This document shows, in pieces, positions 1-5,237 of a DNA stretch of 5,388 bases. Below the pieces are notes generated by a model, which worked only from the letters and a program-made list of their open reading frames with translations, was not told the DNA's origin and made no database searches. Numbering within the stretch: position 1 is the stretch's first letter; the number at the start of each line of letters is the position of its first letter. The stretch comes from Oscillospiraceae bacterium (lineage in GTDB: Bacteria; Bacillota; Clostridia; Oscillospirales; UBA929): NCBI GenBank assembly GCA_031258665.1, contig JAIRML010000133.1, forward strand, positions 1 to 5,388, written 5' to 3'. The position numbers and the translations under genes were made by a program.

Positions 1-568
1 GCCTCCTCTCGATAAAATTGGCCAGAATGGCCCGCCCCTCGGGCGTCAGGATGGACTCCGGGTGAAACTGCAGCCCGTATGTCTCGCAGCCCCGGCGCCA
101 CACCGCCATCACCTCCCCGTCGTCGGCGCGCGCGACCGCGTCCAGCGCCGCCGGCAGCGTCTCCGGCCGCACGGCCAGCGAGTGGTACCGCCCCCCCTCG
201 ATGACGCGGGGCAGCCCGCGAAACAGCGGACAGCCCTCCGCCAGCGCGATACGGGAGGGCTTGCCGTGCATCAGTGTCTTCGCGTAGGAGACGACGGCCC
301 CGGAGGCCACGCAGATCGCCTGATGCCCCAGGCACACCCCCAAGATCGGGACCCGCCCCGCCAAAAGGCGGACCGCCTCCACGCACACGCCGGCGTCCTC
401 CGGGCGGCCCGGCCCCGGCGAGAGCACGACCCGCGCCGGGCGCAGCGCCTCAATCTCCCCGACCGTCAGGGCATCGTTGCGCACCACCCGGATGTCGGGG
501 TCCAGCGCGCCAATCATTTGGTATAAATTGTAAGAAAAGCTGTCGTAGTTGTCGATGAGCAGCGTCAC
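1..568 (-). CDS. trpG: Anthranilate synthase component II (glutamine amidotransferase), 3' end cut by window edge
   Basis: This is the glutaminase subunit of anthranilate synthase: it hydrolyses glutamine and passes ammonia to TrpE for the first committed step of tryptophan synthesis in the cytoplasm. 189 codons are visible. The class I amidotransferase features are in order: N-terminal LLIDNYDSFSYNL (3-15), oxyanion-loop SPGPGRPEDAG (50-60), nucleophile motif GVCLGHQAI with Cys79, LMHGK (99-103), and FHPESI with His169 and Glu171 completing the triad. The family is about 190-200 aa, so only a few residues are missing. The GTG start is chosen because GTGA overlaps the trpE stop by 4 bases (565-568), implying translational coupling and roughly equal subunit output. 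PabA, the folate paralogue, is nearly identical in motifs and can be shared between pathways. The position directly after trpE under a tryptophan T-box favours TrpG. Confidence 0.96.
   Translation of the reverse strand, partial: MTLLIDNYDSFSYNLYQMIGALDPDIRVVRNDALTVGEIEALRPARVVLSPGPGRPEDAGVCVEAVRLLAGRVPILGVCLGHQAICVASGAVVSYAKTLMHGKPSRIALAEGCPLFRGLPRVIEGGRYHSLAVRPETLPAALDAVARADDGEVMAVWRRGCETYGLQFHPESILTPEGRAILANFIERR
2..7 (-). promoter_or_regulatory. Probable Shine-Dalgarno for the next trp gene
   Basis: The minus strand reads AGGAGG here, inside the last visible codons of trpG (Glu-Arg-Arg). A perfect Shine-Dalgarno at the expected end of trpG suggests that the next operon gene starts within about 10 bases beyond the edge, as with the other overlapping genes here. 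By usual operon order it would be trpD, but this cannot be seen. The hexamer could also be chance codon use. Confidence 0.4.
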
Positions 569-2034
569 GCCTCATACCCCCCCTCCGCGAGAGACAGCGC
601 GCTCAGCACCGCCCGCATTTTTTTGTTGCACTCCTCAAATTCGTTCTCCGGCACACTGTCCGCGACGATGCCCGCGCCGGAGCGGATGAAGACCTTGCCG
701 TTTTTTTTGAAGGCGATGCGAATGGCGATGCAGGTGTCCATGTCGCCGGTAAAGCCGAGATAGCCGATGGCGCCGCCGTACAGGCCGCGTTTGTTGCCCT
801 CCAGTTCGCGGATGATCTCGCAGGCCCGGAGTTTCGGCGCCCCCGAGAGCGTGCCGGCCGGCAGCAGCGCCCCGATCGCGTCCAGCGCGGTCCTGTCCGC
901 GCGGAGTGTCCCCCGCACGGTGGAGCCGATGTGCATCACATGGGAGAACCGCTCGACCCCCAGGTAGTCCTCCACTTCGACAGACCCAAACTCGCTGATC
1001 CGCCCGATGTCGTTGCGCCCCAGATCGACCAGCATGTTGTGTTCCGCCAGCTCTTTCGGGTCGGCCAGCAGGTCCTTTTCCAGCGCGCGGTCCTCCGCCT
1101 CCGTCCGCCCCCGCGGCCGGGTGCCCGCCAGCGGGAAGGTGTACACATCCCGCTGGCGCAGCCTCACCAATGTCTCCGGCGAGGCCCCCGCGATCTCGAT
1201 GTCGTCGCTGCTGAAATAGAACATGTAGGGGGACGGATTGATCGTGCGCAGCGCCCGGTAGGTGTCAAACAGGCTGCCCGACACATCCGCCTCCAACCGG
1301 TTCGACAACACAACCTGAAAGATATCCCCCTCCCGGATGTATCTTTTGGCCCGTTCCACCATCGCGCAGTAGCGGTCCCCGTCGAAGAGCGCGCGCAGCG
1401 GCGACAGCAGGCGCAGCGGCGGCATCTCCGCCAAAGTTCCGTGTTCGATCAGCCACAACATGTACTCGATCTCGCTGACCGCCCGGTTGTAGTTCTCCTC
1501 CAGCGCGTCGGTCTTCACCTGGACGATCAGTTGGAGCCGGCGTTTGAGGTGGTCATAGACGATCACCTTGTCGAACAGCATGAGGTCCACGTCTTTAAAA
1601 TTTTCCTGGTCCTCGGCGTCGAGCCGCAGCGAAGGCTCCGCGTACTTGAGGTAATCGTAGGAGAAGTACCCGACGAGCCCGCCCGAAAACGGCGGCAGGC
1701 CCGGCAGACGCGGGCACCGGTTTTCCTCGATGACCCGGCGGATGGCCGCGCCCGGGTCCCGGGTCGAGAGCCGGATCTCAGAGCCGTTTCTGATCCGCAG
1801 CGCCCCGTCCTGACAGGTGATCTCCAGTTTGGGGTCGTACCCCAGGAAGGTGTAGCGACCCTTGGACTGCGGGTCCTCCAGGCTCTCGAGGATGTAGCAT
1901 TGCCGGCTCAGGTATTTGAGGACCTGAAAGATCTCCACCGGTGTCCGGATGCACCCCTCCAGCGTGCGGCTGACGGGGATCGACCGATACCCCTCGGCGA
2001 GGGCCGCCGCCTGTGCCTTGTCCGGCGTATACAC
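565..2034 (-). CDS. trpE: Anthranilate synthase component I
   Basis: TrpE converts chorismate plus ammonia to anthranilate and pyruvate, working with TrpG. The 489 aa match the usual family length (about 490-520). The N-terminal domain (about 1-180) carries ILES (48-51), matching the LLES-type element that binds feedback tryptophan. The chorismate-utilising domain follows, with REGDIFQVVLS (234-244), ASPETLV (284-290), PLAGTRPRG (301-309), LAEHNMLVDLGRND (329-342), PAGTLSGAPK (392-401), GGAIGYLG (420-427), GAGIVADS (453-460) and PENEFEEC (462-469). PLAGT, rather than the PIKGT form with catalytic Lys of aminodeoxychorismate synthase (PabB), supports TrpE. The start is GTG at 2032-2034: AAAGGGG lies 9 nt upstream and the protein then begins VYTPDKAQ, the normal family position. 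The reading frame stays open upstream to 2223, but that part is T-box leader. An out-of-frame ATG at 2039-2041 is only 2 nt from the Shine-Dalgarno and gives a non-TrpE product. The protein has a single Trp (193), as is common for a tryptophan-pathway enzyme. Confidence 0.97.
   Translation of the reverse strand: MYTPDKAQAAALAEGYRSIPVSRTLEGCIRTPVEIFQVLKYLSRQCYILESLEDPQSKGRYTFLGYDPKLEITCQDGALRIRNGSEIRLSTRDPGAAIRRVIEENRCPRLPGLPPFSGGLVGYFSYDYLKYAEPSLRLDAEDQENFKDVDLMLFDKVIVYDHLKRRLQLIVQVKTDALEENYNRAVSEIEYMLWLIEHGTLAEMPPLRLLSPLRALFDGDRYCAMVERAKRYIREGDIFQVVLSNRLEADVSGSLFDTYRALRTINPSPYMFYFSSDDIEIAGASPETLVRLRQRDVYTFPLAGTRPRGRTEAEDRALEKDLLADPKELAEHNMLVDLGRNDIGRISEFGSVEVEDYLGVERFSHVMHIGSTVRGTLRADRTALDAIGALLPAGTLSGAPKLRACEIIRELEGNKRGLYGGAIGYLGFTGDMDTCIAIRIAFKKNGKVFIRSGAGIVADSVPENEFEECNKKMRAVLSALSLAEGGYEA
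577..586 (-). promoter_or_regulatory. trpG ribosome binding site inside trpE
   Basis: The minus strand reads GGAGGGGGGG within the last codons of trpE, ending 8 nt before the trpG GTG. The purine-rich run is a plausible Shine-Dalgarno and supports the 4-base overlapping start. It includes a seven-G homopolymer (577-583). Confidence 0.7.
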
Positions 2035-2043
2035 GAAACATCG

Positions 2044-2052
2044 CCCCTTTCT
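2044..2052 (-). promoter_or_regulatory. trpE ribosome binding site that decides the GTG start
   Basis: The minus strand reads AGAAAGGGG, resembling AGAAAGGAGG. The last G is 9 nt from the GTG at 2034, an ideal distance, but only 2 nt from the out-of-frame ATG at 2041. It therefore favours GTG as the trpE start. Confidence 0.75.
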
Positions 2053-2053
2053 C

Positions 2054-2077
2054 CCGCTGCCTCCCCAGGGGCAGCGG
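2054..2077 (-). other. Hairpin between the T-box terminator and trpE start
   Basis: A perfect 8-bp inverted repeat, CCGCUGCC pairing with GGCAGCGG, encloses an 8-nt loop (CCUGGGGA in the RNA). It sits downstream of the T-box terminator and ends 19 nt before the trpE GTG, just upstream of the Shine-Dalgarno. No U-run follows, so it is not a terminator. It could protect the processed mRNA end or affect translation initiation. That role is inference only. Confidence 0.45.
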
Positions 2078-2121
2078 CGTTCAATACCTTGTTGCCGCGA
2101 AGTGGCAGCAAAAAAACACAT

Positions 2122-2163
2122 AAAAAGGCCCGCCCCTGACAAAACTGTCAAGGACGGGCCTTT
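2122..2163 (-). terminator. T-box intrinsic (attenuator) terminator
   Basis: In the RNA, positions 2163-2146 pair with 2141-2124 in an uninterrupted 18-bp stem (two U-G wobbles) closed by a GUUU loop. It is followed by U5 overlapping the stem end and, after a short gap, a further U7 run at 2110-2116. The 5' arm contains GCCCGU and CCUUG, which are also the 3' half of the antiterminator. The two structures are therefore mutually exclusive, as expected for a T-box switch. Confidence 0.95.
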
Positions 2164-2186
2164 GTACAGCCCGCGGTACCACCTTG
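2149..2186 (-). promoter_or_regulatory. T-box antiterminator with UGGU bulge
   Basis: The RNA carries the T-box core AAGGUGGUACCGCGG (2185-2171). Helix A1 is CAAGG (2186-2182) with CCUUG (2153-2149). The bulge strand UGGUACC (2181-2175) holds the UGGN that pairs with the free acceptor end of uncharged tRNA. Helix A2 is GCGGGC with GCCCGU. Charged tRNA cannot make the UGG-CCA contact, so the terminator forms instead. The variable base is U, which pairs with A73 or wobbles with G73. Confidence 0.92.
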
Positions 2187-2442
2187 CTTTGGGGGACCCC
2201 CACACTCTGCGGAATACCAACATATTCCCGGCAACTCACGTGTGCCCTCACGTCGCGGAATACTCAGCCGAAGCCTTTGACCGCGCCCTCCGTGGTCCAT
2301 TTCGGGGCGGCGCGGCCGATGGCCCGCGCACTCCGCCCGCACAACCTGCGTCCTGCCGGATCCCACCCGCCCGGCTCTCTGTGAGTGCACAGTTGTTTTT
2401 ATCTCCACTTCAACGGTTTCAAAGCCATATTCAATTTTTTTC

Positions 2443-2471
2443 ATTATACGACACGCGCGCCGGCTTGTCAA
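2443..2471 (-). promoter_or_regulatory. Sigma-A-type promoter of the trp operon
   Basis: The minus strand has a perfect -35 TTGACA (2471-2466), a 17-bp spacer and a perfect -10 TATAAT (2448-2443). Transcription should begin near 2436-2437, just before Stem I of the T-box. A full-consensus vegetative promoter fits an operon whose control is placed in the leader rather than at initiation. No operator palindrome was seen. Confidence 0.93.
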
Positions 2472-2532
2472 CCCCATGTTATTTCCTGTTTTTGAGAACT
2501 TTCCGCGAGAATCTTGCGCGCATGGATACGAG

Positions 2533-2538
2533 AGGAGG
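2533..2538 (+). promoter_or_regulatory. gerA ribosome binding site
   Basis: AGGAGG ends 8 nt before the ATG at 2547. It decides the start of the germination operon against an in-frame TTG at 2514, which has no comparable site. Confidence 0.85.
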
Positions 2539-2546
2539 CCGCACGG

Positions 2547-4070
2547 ATGTTTGCCCGTCTGAAACAGGCGTTGCGGACGAAGGTGCCGTACCACCCGCGG
2601 CGCACGCCGCACCTGACCGAACCGCCGACGCCGGAGGGGCTGACAAACGCCTTCGGCGGCAGCGCGGATCTCCAGCGGCGCGAAGTGCGCGTCGGGGGCG
2701 GGCGGGGGTTCCGCGTCACCGTGCTGTCTCTGGACGGCCTCACCAACGGGCGGTGGATCTCCGAAGAGATCCTGCGTCCTCTTTCCACACACCCCCGGCT
2801 CCGGCGCTGCCGCCGCCGCGCCGCGCTGCTGGCGCAGCTCCAAAACGGCGGCGTCCACAGCGCCGTCTGCCGGATACGGACAACGGCGGACGAGGTGGCC
2901 GGCGACCTGGTGGCGGGCGCCTGCGCCGTGTTTGTCGAGGGAGCCGGCACTGTCGCCACGTTTGAGGCCAAGGCGTTCCCCACCCGCGGCGTCTCGGAAC
3001 CCACGGGAGAAAACGTGCTCAAGGGCGCGAAAGACGGCCTGGTCGAGAGCCTGCGCGTCAATACAGCGCTGGTGCGCCGGCACATCAAGACCCCGGACCT
3101 GCGGTGCCGCGAGACCGTGACCGGCCGGCAGACGCGCACGACGCTCTCCCTCCTCTACCTCGAAGGGCTGACGAACCCCGCGCTGGTCCGGGAATTGGCC
3201 CGGCGCGTCGACGCGATCGACGTGGACGGCGTCCTCATGGCCTGCGACGTGGAAGAATACATCGCCGACAACCGGTACACTTTGTTTCCGCAGGTGCTCT
3301 CCACCGAGCGCGCGGACCGCCTGTGCCGCGGCCTGCTGGCCGGGCAGGTTGGCCTGCTCGTGGACGGTCTCCCGTTTGCCTACCTGCTGCCGGTCACCTT
3401 CGCACAGCTGATGAAGGCCCCCGACGACTACGCGCACAATTATCTGGCCGCCTCCCTGATCACGGTGTTCCGCCACATCGCCTTCGCGCTGACGCTCACA
3501 CTGCCGGGCCTCTATCTGGCCGTCGTCACCTTCCACGTGGAGATCCTCCCCCCGCAGCTCGCCGCCGCCATCATCGCCACCAAGCGCTTGATCCCCTTCT
3601 CCTCGCTGATCGAGGTCGTCACCATGCTGGTGATCTTTGAATTGCTGATCGAGGCCGGGCTGCGTCTGCCCAAGGCGGTGGGGCAAACAGTCTCCATCGT
3701 CGGCGGGCTCGTCATCGGCGAGGCGGCCGTGGCGGCAGGCATCGCCTCGCCCGACGTCATCATCGTCATCGCACTGACCGGCATCTGCGGCTTTGTCATG
3801 CCAAATTACGATTTTTCGCTGGCCACACGCTGTTTTCGCTTTCTCTTCGTTCTGGGCGGCCGGGCTGCCGGGCTGCCGGGGCTGTCCATCGTCAGCCTCT
3901 TTTTGATCCACCACATGGCCGGTCTGTCCAGTTTCGGCGTGCCCTATCTCACCTCCTTCGCCTTGGGCTGCCACCGGGACGCCATCGTGCGCGCGCTGCG
4001 CCCGCCGCTGTGGCTCATCAAGGAACGCGCCCGCGCGCTGAACCCGCGCAACCGGCGCAACCGGCGATGA
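2547..4070 (+). CDS. Spore germinant receptor subunit A (GerAA family)
   Basis: This 507-aa protein is the A subunit of a GerA-type germinant receptor, which sits in the inner membrane of the spore and starts germination when its ligand is sensed. It has the family architecture. A soluble N-terminal region (about 1-290) contains EPTGENVLKGAKDGLVESL (151-169) followed by N-x5-RRHIK, a GerA-family signature. The membrane region has hydrophobic stretches near 299-328, 351-368, 381-398, 402-420, 431-455 and 458-475. It includes ELLIEAGLRLPKAVG (365-379) and IVGGLVIGEAAVAAG (384-398), conserved in GerAA and SpoVAF proteins. Length is usual (about 480-530). The C-terminus is a basic repeat, NRRNRR. 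SpoVAF is the main alternative, but gerC- and gerB-type genes directly downstream favour a germinant receptor. The stop overlaps the gerC start by 4 bases. The germinant is unknown. Expression in the forespore under sigma-G is expected from the family, but no clear promoter is visible. Confidence 0.94.
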   Translation: MFARLKQALRTKVPYHPRRTPHLTEPPTPEGLTNAFGGSADLQRREVRVGGGRGFRVTVLSLDGLTNGRWISEEILRPLSTHPRLRRCRRRAALLAQLQNGGVHSAVCRIRTTADEVAGDLVAGACAVFVEGAGTVATFEAKAFPTRGVSEPTGENVLKGAKDGLVESLRVNTALVRRHIKTPDLRCRETVTGRQTRTTLSLLYLEGLTNPALVRELARRVDAIDVDGVLMACDVEEYIADNRYTLFPQVLSTERADRLCRGLLAGQVGLLVDGLPFAYLLPVTFAQLMKAPDDYAHNYLAASLITVFRHIAFALTLTLPGLYLAVVTFHVEILPPQLAAAIIATKRLIPFSSLIEVVTMLVIFELLIEAGLRLPKAVGQTVSIVGGLVIGEAAVAAGIASPDVIIVIALTGICGFVMPNYDFSLATRCFRFLFVLGGRAAGLPGLSIVSLFLIHHMAGLSSFGVPYLTSFALGCHRDAIVRALRPPLWLIKERARALNPRNRRNRR

Positions 4071-5203
4071 GCCGGCGGAGACAGGCCCCCGGTCCGGCCG
4101 CGGGGCCGCGGGGCCGCGGGGCGCGGGCGGCGGCCCTGCTGGCGGCCGCCGCCACTCTCGCGGGCTGTGACGGCCGCACGGTACTGCCCTACACGCGCCG
4201 GCTCTGCGACTACGAACTCGTCCGCGCCGTGGGCATCGACGCGGGCGGCGCGGGCGGGCGCGTCACCGTGACCTTCAGCGGCCGGGCCGGTTCTTCCGAC
4301 GATGGACCGTCTGTCCTGACATGGGCGGCGGACACCCTCGCGCAGGCGGTGCAGGAGGCGCAGGCGCGCGAGACGCGCCACCTGTTTTTGGGCCACACCG
4401 AGTATTATCTGTTTGGGGAGGCGGCCGCGCGGGACGGACTCGACGCCCACTTTGACTTTCTGACCCGCGCGCCGGACGCGCACTGCGGCGGCGCCCTCTA
4501 CCTCGTGGAGGAGACCACCGCGCACGCGCTGCTCGCGGGCGTCGGCGGCGCCGACCCGGCGGACATGCTGGCTTCGATGGAGGCGGACCGCTTTTTGTCG
4601 TCCCCTGCCGTGACACCGAGTCTCAGTGAGGCGGCCGGGCGGCTGGCCGCGCGCGCGCCGTTGCTGGCCCCCCTTTTGCGCGCCGCTCCCACCCCGTCCG
4701 GAGGCGTCGGTCCGGTCTTTGCCGGCTACGCAGTCCTGCGCGACGGCCGGCTCCTGACCAAACTCGGTTTGGAGGACAGTTGGGTGGTCAACCTGTTGGC
4801 GGCCGGACGCCGGACGCCCGACACGCTGACATTCCCCACGCCCGGCGGCGGCGTGGCCACACTGCCTCTGCGCGACCACACGGTCCGCCGACGCGTATGC
4901 CGGCGCCGCGACGGACAGATCACAGCCCTGCGGCTGGAGGTGCGCCTGGAGAGCGAACACTTCGCGCCCCGGGCGGCGGTGTCGGACGCGGCGCGCCCGG
5001 CAGAGACACAGGCGCTGCTGCGGGCCCAAAACGCGTGGGTTACCCAGCGCCTGGAGGCGGCTGTCGCGCGGGCGCAGTCTCTGGGGGTGGACTACCTGAC
5101 GGGCAACGGACGGTGGGGTCCTGGACAATGGGGGGTGCGGGATTGGGACGCCGTGTTCGCCGAGCTGCCGGTGGAGATCTGTGTGACGACGGTCGTCCGC
5201 TGA
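4067..5203 (+). CDS. Spore germination lipoprotein subunit C (Ger(x)C family)
   Basis: This 378-aa protein is the C subunit of the receptor, a lipoprotein anchored on the outer face of the inner spore membrane. An arginine-rich N-terminus is followed by a hydrophobic Ala/Leu stretch and lipobox LAGC (31-34), with Cys34 as the lipidated residue. The mature protein follows the family pattern: YELVRAVGID (49-58) near the N-terminus, then HLFLGHTEYYLFGEAAARDG (105-124) and a DFLTRAPDAH segment (130-139). GYAVLRDGRLLTKLG (220-234) comes mid-protein. The C-terminal domain ends with two spaced tryptophan motifs, W350/W355 and W360 before F364, then LPVEICVTTVV. Many homologues run a few residues further. 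The ATG overlaps the gerA stop (ATGA, 4067-4070), implying coupled translation. Codons 10-18 lie in three exact copies of an 8-bp repeat. Similarity to family members is by motif order only, but the operon position makes the call strong. Confidence 0.92.
   Translation: MSRRRQAPGPAAGPRGRGARAAALLAAAATLAGCDGRTVLPYTRRLCDYELVRAVGIDAGGAGGRVTVTFSGRAGSSDDGPSVLTWAADTLAQAVQEAQARETRHLFLGHTEYYLFGEAAARDGLDAHFDFLTRAPDAHCGGALYLVEETTAHALLAGVGGADPADMLASMEADRFLSSPAVTPSLSEAAGRLAARAPLLAPLLRAAPTPSGGVGPVFAGYAVLRDGRLLTKLGLEDSWVVNLLAAGRRTPDTLTFPTPGGGVATLPLRDHTVRRRVCRRRDGQITALRLEVRLESEHFAPRAAVSDAARPAETQALLRAQNAWVTQRLEAAVARAQSLGVDYLTGNGRWGPGQWGVRDWDAVFAELPVEICVTTVVR
4096..4119 (+). repeat. Three tandem copies of GGCCGCGG
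   Basis: Three exact head-to-tail copies of the octamer GGCCGCGG lie in the signal-peptide-coding part of gerC (units at 4096, 4104 and 4112). The unit is not a multiple of three, so gain or loss of one copy would shift the reading frame upstream of the lipobox. The present copy number keeps the frame open from the ATG through the lipobox. Confidence 0.9.
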
Positions 5204-5221
5204 GGCGGACTGTCGGTTTTT
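5195..5221 (+). terminator. Weak terminator-like hairpin over the gerC stop codon
   Basis: GTCCGC (5195-5200) and GCGGAC (5205-5210) form a perfect 6-bp stem with loop TGAG, which contains part of the gerC stop codon. T5 at 5217-5221 begins six bases after the stem. Some of those six bases could extend the helix by imperfect pairs with the 5' side. Because gerB-type coding begins at 5238, this may be a partial attenuator or an RNA end rather than a full operon terminator. Confidence 0.35.
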
Positions 5222-5226
5222 GTGTG

Positions 5227-5231
5227 GGAGG
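5227..5231 (+). promoter_or_regulatory. gerB ribosome binding site that favours a TTG start
   Basis: GGAGG ends 6 nt before TTG at 5238 and 18 nt before the in-frame ATG at 5250. The spacing favours TTG as the start of the permease-like subunit. Confidence 0.65.
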
Positions 5232-5237
5232 GAAATT

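Larger units (their letters stand above)
2110..2437 (-). ncRNA. Tryptophan-type T-box leader (tRNA-sensing riboswitch)
   Basis: This cis-acting leader is upstream of trpE and is read out by tRNA. Stem I starts with UUUG/CAAA and ACCG/CGGU at its base. It continues through an asymmetric loop with GGAG on the 3' side (kink-turn-like) and GUGG/CCAC, to a specifier loop whose 3' strand reads GAAAUGGA (2303-2296). UGG there is the Trp codon. The distal arm shows the familiar AGAGAGCCGG...GGGUGGGAUCCGGC pattern (about 2380-2354). Downstream are smaller hairpins: ACGUG/CACGU, GGAAUA/UAUUCC (2227-2210) and UGGGG/CCCCA (2202-2190). The antiterminator and terminator follow. The expected output is read-through into trpEG when tRNA-Trp is uncharged. 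Helix assignments were made by eye. T-box identity is certain; Trp specificity is very likely from context plus specifier. Confidence 0.93.

Noticed and set aside
618..708. A7 (618-624) and A8 (701-708) runs in the trpE coding strand as programmed slippage sites
   Set aside because: They encode conserved Lys-Lys positions in an intact frame. No downstream frame would give a sensible product and no stimulatory structure was seen.
931..2139. 402-codon open frame on the plus strand opposite trpE
   Set aside because: It is an antisense shadow of trpE in GC-rich DNA, with no Shine-Dalgarno support and low-complexity Arg/Pro/Gln composition. It also runs into the trp leader.
2281..2335. Near-identical 12-mers CCGCGCCCTCCG (2281) and CCGCGCACTCCG (2324), suggesting a local duplication in the leader
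   Set aside because: The match is 11 of 12 in very GC-rich sequence and each copy fits a different part of the proposed fold, so chance or structural constraint explains it.
2475..2481. CATGTTA as a sigma-G -10 element for the ger operon
   Set aside because: The -10 pattern CATNNTA fits, but no matching -35 (such as TGMATA) lies 17-18 bases upstream. A degenerate 7-mer alone is too weak to annotate.
2514..2546. Longer gerA start at TTG 2514 (11 extra residues)
   Set aside because: The AGGAGG at 2533-2538 is correctly spaced for ATG at 2547 and would lie inside the longer form. No comparable site precedes the TTG.
3868..3886. Short GCCGGGCTGCCGGGGCTG repeat in gerA
   Set aside because: It is an imperfect in-frame repetition encoding Ala-Gly-Leu-Pro-Gly-Leu in a membrane segment, which codon bias explains.
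2148..3974. 608-codon open frame on the minus strand opposite gerA and through the T-box
   Set aside because: It covers the clear gerA gene, the trp promoter and the T-box, and its composition (runs of Gly, Gln, Asp, His) is typical of the antisense of a GC-rich gene.
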